A stretch of DNA of 56,460 nucleotides from an uncultured Muribaculaceae bacterium. Its GTDB lineage: Bacteria > Bacteroidota > Bacteroidia > Bacteroidales > Muribaculaceae. Below, in pieces: positions 8,587 to 18,400 of this stretch. Positions within the stretch are counted from its first letter, which is position 1, and every line of letters begins with the position of its first letter. The notes beneath the pieces are model-generated. The model was not told the origin of the DNA. It saw only the letters and a list, made by a program, of their open reading frames with translations, and did not search any database. The DNA lies in assembly GCA_947179295.1 (NCBI GenBank), contig CAMXAZ010000009.1, forward strand, positions 1-56,460, written 5' to 3'. The position numbers and the translations under genes are program-made.

Positions 8587-9921
8587 CTAATATAGTTTGG
8601 TGAGGGTTGAGCCGGGGTAGTAGCGGGCGAGGATTTCGGAGTAGCCATAGCCGCGTTCGCCCATGATGGCGGCTCCGATCTGACACAGCCCTGCGCCGTG
8701 GCCCCAGCCGGCTCCGTGGAGTGTGAAGCCTGATGGGGTGCCGTCGGCATCCGGAGCCAGAGGTTCGACTACGAAGGCCGAGCTGTAGAGGTGGCTGTCA
8801 GAGAGTGTGCGGCGTATCATCAGTTCCTTGCCTATGATGCGCTCTCCCTTTGTGCCGGTGATTTTCAGTTCACGGATGCGTCCGGAGGTGCCGCGGGTCA
8901 GTGGCGTCAGGCTCAGTATGCGGCCGAGATCTTCGCCGAGACGGTCGGCCACGAGGCGGGTGATTTTTTCCTGCGGCAGTGTTTCTGTCCAGCGATAGAA
9001 ATCGGGAGTCTCGCGGTCATAGCCGTTGAGCACCTGCGAGAGCACTCTCCGGTCGGTGGTGTTGCAGAAGGCTTCCGGCTTGCCGAGTATCCAGCTGACG
9101 GCGTTTTCTTCCACCGTCAGGTCGGGGTAGTCAGTCGGGTCCACGCCGTCGCGCCGGGGCTGGAGGTAGGGGCGCGGAGTGTCGTCCCAGCATGTCTCGA
9201 AGACTTCAAAGACTCCGCCGCAGCATTTCGAGAAGCGGGTGTCGCAGAGCTCGCCTTCGAAGGTCAGGACCATTCCGCGGGTGTCGGCCACGGCTCCGGC
9301 GGCCACCGGGGTAGAGACGCGGCTGATGCCCTGATAGCGCTGGCAGTGGTCATCGGCGCAGACATCGAAATTGAGATGGTCTTCGCGGTCCCAGTATCTG
9401 ATTAGCGAGGGGCCCGGATTCAGGGCTCTGACATCGGGGCGGCGGTCGGCCGGAGGGATAGGCTCCTTGCCCCTTGACATCATTGAGAGCACCCATCCGC
9501 GCGAGATTACGGCATGTGCCCTGAGCAGTTCCAGCGAGGAGGTGGAGCTCATTTCGCTTGAGATGACGCTGACAAGATAGTCTTCGACATTGACCTCGTT
9601 GACGGCCGTTAGTCTGCCGTTTTCAACTATCACGCGCAAGGCTCCGCGGAAGCGCTGGTTTTCTTTGCGCTCCCAATGGAAATCTACTCCGATGGTCACT
9701 CCTTCGAGTTCGAAACTGTCACCTTCATAGGAGGTAGGCTCAAATTCGAGCGACTGACAGACGCGCCCGTTCCAGCTGACGGCGAGGCCTGATTCGCTGA
9801 GGCTTACTTCCTGACGGCCGGTGACCATCTCGCCTGAGGGCGTGGAATAGAGACCGGTGAGGGTGAAACTTATGGTCGGGGCTGAGAGTATGCCGACTCT
9901 TACGCGTGGTTCCTGGGGCAT
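8587..9921 (-). CDS. SpoIID/LytB domain protein
   Basis: A 444-residue protein of the SpoIID/LytB family; SpoIID is a lytic transglycosylase acting on denuded peptidoglycan glycan chains. The core domain covers about residues 95-440: V-N-V-E-D-Y-L-V-S-V-I-S-S-E-M is the typical entry, with the Glu of S-S-E-M as the likely catalytic acid, and the C-terminal G-W-G-H-G-A-G-L-C-Q-I-G-A motif is fully conserved. No signal peptide is visible, which is odd for a cell-wall enzyme. Its start overlaps the upstream stop by one base (TAATG), so translation is coupled to the DUF4922 gene. Confidence 0.9.
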   Translation of the reverse strand: MPQEPRVRVGILSAPTISFTLTGLYSTPSGEMVTGRQEVSLSESGLAVSWNGRVCQSLEFEPTSYEGDSFELEGVTIGVDFHWERKENQRFRGALRVIVENGRLTAVNEVNVEDYLVSVISSEMSSTSSLELLRAHAVISRGWVLSMMSRGKEPIPPADRRPDVRALNPGPSLIRYWDREDHLNFDVCADDHCQRYQGISRVSTPVAAGAVADTRGMVLTFEGELCDTRFSKCCGGVFEVFETCWDDTPRPYLQPRRDGVDPTDYPDLTVEENAVSWILGKPEAFCNTTDRRVLSQVLNGYDRETPDFYRWTETLPQEKITRLVADRLGEDLGRILSLTPLTRGTSGRIRELKITGTKGERIIGKELMIRRTLSDSHLYSSAFVVEPLAPDADGTPSGFTLHGAGWGHGAGLCQIGAAIMGERGYGYSEILARYYPGSTLTKLY

Positions 9922-10862
9922 TATTGCTGTGGGGTGTTGAGTTGTTGGTAGCGGTGAATTGTGGCGGCGAATTGCTGTTCGTCGAGGCCGACTTCGCTCA
10001 GTATGGCGGTGGCGGTGGCAAGATCGAGCCGCTCGAAGTCTTCAGGGCGTGAGCAGACTATGGTGCCGAGCATTTCGATTGTGGCGGGGCTTATGAGCAT
10101 CTGGCCGGGCCCTGATCCGTAGACGGCCGGACGGTGGCGGCGGCGCGGGGCTATGAATGTGCGGAGTCTGCCGTCGGGTAGCATCACCATAGCTACGTTG
10201 ACCATCGGCTCCGGCTCAGCCTGCGGCAGTGAGTCGAGCAGGCGGGAGGCGCAGCGGACGAGGGCGGCTGTGTCTGTGGAATCAATGATGAAGAAGGGAT
10301 AGGGGACCGCGCCGCTGACGCTGCGCAGCAGCTTGCAGCCGTCTGACGAGTCAATCGTCTCCAATGGCAGTCTCGGATCGGTCAGACCGGCGGCAACCTC
10401 CGTAGAGATTGCCTGGAAGTGCAGATGGTCAGGCGCGGAGGCTCCGCAGAGTGGACCGTTGTAGAAGACGCAGAGGTCGCGGAATTCACGCGTGAGCCGG
10501 GCCATCTCCTGCAGGCGTCCGCTGATGCGCTGCGGTTCATGGCGCTCGGAGGCAATGGTGTAGTGCCGCCGGGCGAGGGGATAGGGGTTGACAAGAGTCT
10601 GAAAGCCGTGGCCGGTGATGGCGCTTTGTTCCGGCGGGCGGTTGGCCTCGCAGAGGAAGCAGGGGCGCGCGGCTATGCTCTGCGGGTCGGTCTTGGCTGT
10701 GATGGAGGCGCGCCGGTGGCTGACAAGGAGCTTGCGGATTCTCCACGGCTCGCTGTCAGTCAGGCTTACTGCCTGGGCCGATGCCTTTTCAAGATTGCGG
10801 AAGTTTTCAGCAGCCAGAGGCCACGCCGCAAGTTCCGAACGGAAAAAACTTTCAGGATTCAT
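9921..10862 (-). CDS. DUF4922 family protein, HIT-superfamily-like
   Basis: A 313-residue soluble protein. I start it at the ATG at 10862, which overlaps the end of the glycosyltransferase gene by 11 bases; a longer reading frame is open but would run deep inside that gene. The segment [13 protein letters not shown] carries the H-x-H-x-Q signature of the HIT/GalT superfamily (ATP adenylyltransferase and GDP-L-galactose phosphorylase-type enzymes), so a nucleotide-sugar or dinucleotide phosphorylase/transferase activity is plausible. The conserved C-rich segment P-C-F-L-C (zinc-like) is near the N-terminus. The trio with GT2 and SpoIID genes suggests a cell-envelope role. Exact reaction unknown. 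Confidence 0.8.
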   Translation of the reverse strand: MNPESFFRSELAAWPLAAENFRNLEKASAQAVSLTDSEPWRIRKLLVSHRRASITAKTDPQSIAARPCFLCEANRPPEQSAITGHGFQTLVNPYPLARRHYTIASERHEPQRISGRLQEMARLTREFRDLCVFYNGPLCGASAPDHLHFQAISTEVAAGLTDPRLPLETIDSSDGCKLLRSVSGAVPYPFFIIDSTDTAALVRCASRLLDSLPQAEPEPMVNVAMVMLPDGRLRTFIAPRRRHRPAVYGSGPGQMLISPATIEMLGTIVCSRPEDFERLDLATATAILSEVGLDEQQFAATIHRYQQLNTPQQ

Positions 10863-12186
10863 GGTTGAGCTTCTGGCGAGAGATGAGTTCGAGGGTGCGC
10901 ACCCGGTCCTTGTAGGTATTGTTGGCGTTGATACGCTCAGGGCTGAGGGCGTGGTCGGAGTTGCCTTCCCAGCGGCGGCAAGAGTAGAGCGGTTCATAGA
11001 TGCGCCCTATCGGGTAGCGGCGGCTGACGGCAAGCCCCATCGAGTAGTCTTCGCCGTAGCTGACATCCGGAAAACCTATCTCGCGGGCCACGGGGGTGAA
11101 GAATGCCCTCGGCGCGCCGAGACCGTTGATGCGCAGGGCGTTGTTTGGCCCGTTGTCATCGGTCCATTCCGCATGGTCTATCAGTCCGGGGGGCAGCGGA
11201 TTGCCCTCAAAGTCGGTGAGCATATAAGAGCCGATGACCATTGCCGCACCGGTCTCGCGGAACTTGCCGACGATCATTTCAAGAGTGTCGGGGCGGCTGT
11301 AGATGTCGTCGCTGTCAAGCTGCACGGCGAAGCGTCCGCAGTCGGGACTGTTGATGCCGAGGTTCCAGCATCCGCCTATGCCCGGAGCCGGCGCGGGAGC
11401 CGGGGCAGTGCTTATGATCTTAAGACGCGGGTCTGAGGCCGCGATTTCGGCAAGAATCTCTGATGTGCCATCGGTGCTGCGGTTGTCTATCACAATGACG
11501 TTGAACGGGAATGATGTCTGCTGAGCCAGAGCGCTCCTGACGGCATCGGCTATTGTGCGGTGGCGGTTGCGCACGGGGATGATCACCGAAGCCTCTGTCG
11601 GGAAGGAGCCTTCATCGAGGTCCGGGCGCGTGATTCCGGCGGGTGTCACCAGAGCGCCGAGGGCCTTGAGATGGGCCGTGGCGGCTTTTTCCATCTCTAT
11701 CTGCGAACTGCGGTTGCGCGGGTCCACGTAGCGGAACTGCTCCTCGCCCTCGTCGGCGCTGACTGAAGCCTTGGGCGAAGCCAGATAGAGAGTCTCCGGA
11801 ATGTGCACAATCCTGCCGAGACGCGAGAGGCGCAGGCGCAGGTCATACCAGCCGGCAGCCTCAAAATCGTCGGTCATATCCTCCACCGCACGGCGCATCA
11901 TGGCGGGGTCCACAGCCACGATCCGCCCGAAGTCGAAGTCATCGCGGATGGCCCCGAACTGGCAGTCGATCAGCCGGTGGGGCAAAGGATCGCCGCCGCC
12001 ATCGGCAGGCGTAAGGAAGTCGGAATACACCATTGCCGCACCGGTCTCGGCGAGAACACTGAGCAGTCTGTGGTCACCGCCGTTGACAAAGGTCACGTCA
12101 TCGTCAGAGAGATGTATGAGTATCGGACCCCGGCCGGCCTGAGCCGCCAGATCCTTCATAGTTTTGGTTGAAAAACGGGATTTCAT
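10852..12186 (-). CDS. Glycosyltransferase family 2 protein
   Basis: A 444-residue protein; I choose the ATG at 12186 (an upstream in-frame start at 12243 adds 19 unlikely residues). The C-terminal half is a GT-A domain: S-V-I-I-P-V-R-N-R, then N-R-S-T-D-G-T and the metal-binding Q-L-D-S-D-D. The N-terminal ~200 residues look like the second half of another GT2 domain (S-D-D-D, H-R-L-I-D), so the protein may be an internally duplicated glycosyltransferase with one degenerate half. No membrane segment. First gene of a coupled trio with DUF4922 and SpoIID genes. Sugar donor unknown. Confidence 0.87.
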   Translation of the reverse strand: MKSRFSTKTMKDLAAQAGRGPILIHLSDDDVTFVNGGDHRLLSVLAETGAAMVYSDFLTPADGGGDPLPHRLIDCQFGAIRDDFDFGRIVAVDPAMMRRAVEDMTDDFEAAGWYDLRLRLSRLGRIVHIPETLYLASPKASVSADEGEEQFRYVDPRNRSSQIEMEKAATAHLKALGALVTPAGITRPDLDEGSFPTEASVIIPVRNRHRTIADAVRSALAQQTSFPFNVIVIDNRSTDGTSEILAEIAASDPRLKIISTAPAPAPAPGIGGCWNLGINSPDCGRFAVQLDSDDIYSRPDTLEMIVGKFRETGAAMVIGSYMLTDFEGNPLPPGLIDHAEWTDDNGPNNALRINGLGAPRAFFTPVAREIGFPDVSYGEDYSMGLAVSRRYPIGRIYEPLYSCRRWEGNSDHALSPERINANNTYKDRVRTLELISRQKLNHES

Positions 12187-12352
12187 GATTTTTACAGAAA
12201 GGCGCTTGAAATCAGAGTGTGACAGCCACACACCTCGCCTCACTGCAAAGTTCGTAAATTTCCCCCGATAAACCGCAATGAATCCCGGCCTAAGAAAGAC
12301 TTTGGGTTTAAATTTATGAGAACCGTACTTGAAAAACAGATTTCAGACAAAG

Positions 12353-12432
12353 CAAAAGCCACAAGAAATATTGCTATATGTGTGAGGCGTATAATTTTCG
12401 CCTGAAAAAAGCAATATTTTTTGTGGCTTTTG
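12353..12432 (-). terminator. Long stem-loop downstream of the giant surface-protein gene
   Basis: A 22-bp inverted repeat with one G-U type mismatch, arms 12353-12374 and 12411-12432, with a nested 5-bp stem (12385-12389/12399-12403). It lies in the roughly 300-base gap between the giant gene (ends 12483) and the GT2 gene (starts 12186), and probably ends the giant gene's transcript. Apart from a weak GAACTTTG -7-like box near 12250 for the GT2 gene, nothing else is seen in this gap. Confidence 0.6.
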
Positions 12433-12482
12433 TCGATGGTCAAGAGCAAGCCCTTAACGGAGCGGAGCTACGGCAGTGACTA

Positions 12483-15400
12483 TCATTTAATCATGATCTT
12501 CTTGCCGTTGATGATATAGATTCCGGGATTCAGACGCCGGATATCATCACTGTCAGCATTTCGTTTTATAAGGATACCCCTGATGTTATAGATATCGCCC
12601 CTGCCGATGTTGTCATACTGAACGTCTGTGATTGCGGATGTCGGGTCAAGGTCATCAACAATATTGGCGAACTCTTTCCATACCTCGGCCTGACGGTATG
12701 CCGCCAGAGTGCCTGCCGGAACATGCAGCACACAACTGTTATATACTGTTGTCGCGTTGAACGTGGTGCCGTTGGCTGCAATCGGAGTCATGCCGTAGAG
12801 ATATATGTCAGTCAGAGGCCCATATCTTGAAGCATTGAAAACATAGTTGTCAAATACCGTCACAGATGCCGGAATATGGATGCTTGTCAGCGAACTGTTG
12901 CCAAAGGCCTCGTAGCTCAATTTTGTGATACCGTTCTCGATTGTCACAGAGCCGAGCGACTTGCATGAATAGAAAGCCTGTCGTCCGATCTCAGTGACCG
13001 GCAGACCGTTTACAGAAGCCGGAACAGTGTAGTCACCGGCATATACCTCATATCCGTAAACCACCGTCAGGGCGTTCTGATTTTTATCGGTGTATCTGTA
13101 ATACAGGCCGTTTACATACATGAGTCCGTCATGTTCAGAGACCACATTGAAATTCTTGCGGACCGAGCCTGAATTAGTGTCCGGCCAGTAAGCTTCAATG
13201 ATGCAAGGACCTGCTTCAGGGAAGGTGGCATACCAGCTGTCTCCTTCTTTGGTTATAGGAACGTTGCGGAATCCTCCGTCAGGCTGGACGCAGCGGTATA
13301 GTATATTGCTGCTATTGCCATCGTTAGAATAAGCGGTGAGGGCTACTTTCTCACCTGCTTCGCAGCGGAATGTCTGGTCCCAGATTATCGGGCGTTGGAT
13401 GACTGACACCATGATGGAAGTGTTGATGCCGGAGCCGTCAATGGTTGCGATCCGGATTTCGGCAGTCCCTTCTTTCAGAGCCGTTATATTGCCATAGGCA
13501 TCGACGGAAGCGACTTTCGGATTCAGACTTGTCCATTTCAGCGTCTTTTCAGTGGCATACTCAGGCTTGATGATCACATTTACATTGGCCGTCTCACCTA
13601 CATGCATTTCCAAAGAAGACTTTTCAGGAGTTATAGAGGCTATCGGTTCGGGGAGTATGTTTATCTCGACCGATGATTCTTTGCCATATCCGTCTGTGGC
13701 CTTGACCCAGGTCTTGCCGGCTGCCAGGGCAGTCACCAGTCCGTTTTCATCCACGGTGAGGATTGCCGGATCACCGGCAGTCCAAGTGACGGTGCTCACG
13801 GGATAGGCCATGACCGAGAGCTGCAGGGTTTCCGTTATCTTCATTGTAAACGGCCCGGCCGGAGTGATCAGCATACCGCTGACAGTTACATGACATGAAG
13901 CGCCGGCGGTTCCGACTGTAGCTGTGATATAGCATTCTCCAAAAGAGCGAGGAGTGACGATGCCGTCTTTTACAGTGGCTACATTTTCATTTGATGATGT
14001 CCATACAATATTTTTGCCTGCAAGCCGGCTGTCATGTATGGTCACTGTCAGTTCTGCTGTGCCTGAGAGGGTGAGGTCAGCATTTTCCATGTTCAGTGAG
14101 ACCCCTTTGAGCACAGTAACTGAGCAGGATGCCGTCATGTTACCGCATGTTGCCGTGATGACAGCTTTGCCTGATTTCAGCGCAGTGACGGTTCCGTTTT
14201 CACTTACGGTCGCTATTGAAGTGTCAGAGGAATTCCAGATGACGATGTCGGTGGTTATCTCAGGTGTCACATAGGCATTCAGCCGGAATTCATTATTATC
14301 ATACAGTGTCAGGCTTGTTCTGTCAAGCACAAGACCGGTGGCCGGGATCATGAGATCGTCTACTATGTTAGCGAACTCTTTCCATACTTCGGCCTGACGG
14401 TATGCCGCCAGAGTGCCTGCCGGAACATGCAGCACACAACTTTTATATACTGTTGTCGCGTTGAACGTGGTGCCGTCGGCTGCAATCGGAGTCTTTCTAT
14501 AGAGATATATGTCAGTCAGATGACCACGTAAGGCATTGAAGACATGGTCGCCTAATACCGTCACTGATGCCGGAATGTGGATGCTTGTCAGTGTACTGTT
14601 GCCAAAGGCCTGGGTTCCAATTTTTGTGATGCCGTTCTGTATTGTCACAGAGCCGAGCGACTTGCATGAATAAAATGCCCAGTCGCCGATTTCAGTGACC
14701 GGCAGACCGTTTACAGAAGCCGGAACAGTGTAGTCACCGGCATATACCTCATATCCGTAAACCACCGTCAGGGCGTTCTGATTTTTATCGGTGTATCTGT
14801 AATACAGGCCGTTTACATACATGAGTCCGTCATGTTCAGAGACCACATTGAAATTCTTGCGGACCGAGCCTGAATTAGTGTCCGGCCAGTAAGCTTCAAT
14901 GATGCAAGGACCTGCTTCAGGGAAGGTGGCATACCAGCTGTCTCCTTCTTTGGTTATAGGAACGTTGCGGAATCCTCCGTCAGGCTGGACGCAGCGGTAT
15001 AGTATATTGCCATTATCGTCATTTTCGGAATAAGCGGCAAGCACGACTTTCTCTCCTACCTCGCACCGGAATGTCTGGTCCCATATTATCTGGCGCAGGA
15101 TGACCGACACCATGATGGAAGTGCTGATGCCGGAGCCGTCGGTAGCTTCAATCAGAATTTCTGCATTTCCTTTTTTCAGAGCCGTTATATTGCCAAGGGC
15201 ATCGACGGAAGCGACTTCCGGATTCAGACTTGTCCATTTCAGTGTCTTTTCAGTGGCATATTCAGGCTTGATGACAACGTTTACATTGGTCGTCTCACCT
15301 ACATGCATTTCCAAAGAAGACTTTTCAGGAGTTATAGATGCAACCGGTTCGGGGAGTATGTTTATCTCGACCGATGATTCTTTGCCATATCCGTCTGTGG

Positions 15401-18400
15401 CCTTGACCCAGGTCTTGCCGGCTGCCAGAGCAGTCACCAGTCCGTTTTCATCCACAGAGAGGATTGCCGGATCACCGGCAGTCCAAGTGACGGTGCTCAC
15501 GGGATAGGCCAGGACCGAGAGCTGCAGGGTTTCCGTTATCTTCATTGTAAACGGTCCGGCCGGAGTGATCTGCATGCCGCTGACAGTTACATGACATGAA
15601 ACGCCGGCGGTTCCGACTGTAGCTGTGATATAGCATTCTCCAAAAGAGCGTGGAGTGACGATGCCGTCTTTTACAGTGGCTACATTTTCATTTGATGATG
15701 TCCATACAATATTTTTGCCTGCAAGCTGGCTGTCATGTATGGTCACTGTCAGTTCTGCTGTGCCTGAGAGGGTGAGGTTAGCATTTTCCATGTTCAGTGA
15801 GACCCCTTTGATTACAGAGACTGAGCAGGATGCCGACATTTTGCCGCATGTCGCTGTGATGACAGCTTTGCCTGATTTCAGCGCAGTGACGGTGCCGTTT
15901 TTGCTTACGGTCGCAATTGATGTGTCAGAGGAGCTCCAGACAAGAATATCAGTGGTTGTCTCAGGAGTTACAGTGGCTTTCAGGGTGGATTCATTATTCA
16001 CATATAAGGTCAGGCTTGTTTTGTCAAGCACAAGACCGGTGGCCGGGATCACGATGTCATCTGTGATATTTGCGAATTCTTTCCATACCTCGGCCTGACG
16101 GTATGCCGCCAGAGTGCCTGCCGGAACATGCAGCACACAACTATTATATACTGTTGTCGCGTTGAACGTGGTGCCGTCGGCTACAATCGGAGTCATGCCA
16201 TAGAGATATATGTCAGTCAGACGACCACGTAAGGCATTGAAGACATAGTCGTCAAATACCGTCACAGATGCCGGAATATGGATGCTTGTCAGTGTACTGT
16301 TGCCGAAGGCCTCGTAGCCAATTTTTGTGATGCCGTTCGGTATTGTTACAGAGCCGAGCGACTTGCATGAATAGAAAGCCTGTCGTCCGATCTCGGTGAC
16401 CGGCAGACCGTTTACGGATGCAGGTATCGAGTAATCACCGGCATATACCTCATATCCGGGAACCACCGTCAGGGCCTTCCGGTTTTTATCGGTATATCTG
16501 TAATACAGACCGTCGATATACATAAGTCCGTCATGCTCAGAGACCACATTGAAGTTCTTGCGGACCGAGCCTGAATTGTCTGACCAGTAAGCCTCAATGA
16601 TGCAAGGACCTACTTCGGGGAAGGTGGCATACCATTTGTCACCCTCCTGGGATATCGTAACATTGCGGAATCCTCCGTCAGGCCGGACGTAGCGGTATTG
16701 TATATTGCTGCTATTGCCATCGTTAGAATAAGCGGTGAGGGCTACTTTCTCACCTGCCTCGCAGCGGAATGTCTGGTCCCAGATTATCTGGCGGGAGATG
16801 ACCGAAACCATGATGGAAGTGCTGATGCCGGAGCCGTCAATGGCTGCGATCCGGATTTCGGCAGTCCCTTCTTTCAGAGCCGTTATATTGCCGAAGGCAT
16901 CAACTGAAGCGACTTCCGGATTCAGACTTGTCCAATCCAGCCTTTTTTCTGTGGCATATTCAGGTTTGACTACAACATTTGCTTTAACGGTTTCTCCGAC
17001 AAGTATTTCCAAAGAGGCCTTTTCAGGAGTTATAGATGCAACCGGTTCGGGGAGTATGTTTATCTCGACCGATGATTCTTTGCCATATCCGTCTGTGGCC
17101 TTGACCCAGGTCTTGCCGGCTGCCAGGGCAGTCACCAGTCCGTTTTCATCCACGGTGAGGATTGCCGGATCACCGGCAGCCCATGTGACGGCGCTCTCAG
17201 GATAGGTCTTGGCCGAGAGCTGCAGGGTTTCCGTTATCCTCATTGTAAACGGTCCGGCCGGAGTGATCTCCAAGCCGCTGACAATCACGTGGCAGGAAAT
17301 ACCGGTGGTTCCGACTGTAGCTGTGATCTCACATTCGCCTACAGAGTGCGGAGTGATGAGGCCGTCCTTTACGGTAGCTACATTTTCATTTGATGATATC
17401 CACACAATGTTTTTGCCTGCAAGTTCCTCGTTCAGTACGGTTAACGTCAGGGTTGCGGTCTCGGACATTGAAAGTATGACCTCTTGGCGGTCAAGGATTA
17501 GGGAGCCGGAGACGCTTACCGTGCAGGTGGCGCTAATGTCGCCGCATCTTGCAGTGATGACAGCCTGGCCGATATTGAGCGCCCGGACGGTGCCGTTTTC
17601 GCTTACGCTTACAATCGAAGGGTCTGACGAACTCCAGGTGATGGGTTCGGTGGTTGTTTCAGGCATTACCGTGGCCGAGAGGGTGTAGGTCTGATATTCA
17701 CATAGGCTCAGGCTTGTCCGGTCAAGAGTCAGCTGTGTGGCCTGTGTCGGTGTGACGGTGACTTTACACTCTCCTGAGAAAGTCCTGCCGTTTTCAAGGT
17801 CAGTGACAGTAGCTGTAACCGTCGCCTCGCCGGTTTTTGCTCCGATGGTATATTCTCCGGCATCAGTGATCGAGACGATGTCTGGGTCTGAACTTGTCCA
17901 TTTGGGAACTGTGTATTTGGCCTGCGAGGGATAGGTGTTGATTGAAAGGAAGCCATGCTGTCCGTTTTTGCCGGATAATGCCGACGGGTTGACAGTGATG
18001 TATTCGATTGAGGGATAGATTGGCGAATTTTTGTCAAAATACTTCCACACAGCTGCGTTTGAATAGTCTCCACTGCCAGCGGCAGGGACTTTGAGTGTGG
18101 CGTTGGCATAAGCGGCTTCTGAGAAACTGTTGGTCGAGGCTGACGGCGGCGTTGGGTTGAGCGATCTGATCAGAGTCACATTATTGCATCCGTCAAAACA
18201 CAAAGGCTCTAACCTCTCTACCTTTTCTCCAAGAACTATGGTTTCTATCCCACTGCCGTTTCTGAAACATTCCTGCGGTATGGTCTGCAGGCCGCCGGAG
18301 AGTTCCACATATTTCAGGCCGCCGCAGTTGGCAAAGGCTGATTCATTGATTGTAAGAGCCTGGTTTGTCAGATAGAGCTGAGACATGGTCCGGCAGCCGT

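Noticed and set aside
12643-17740. CRISPR array
   Set aside because: The long repeats are coding modules of one protein with a period of 1.7 kb; no short repeat-spacer pattern occurs anywhere in the window.
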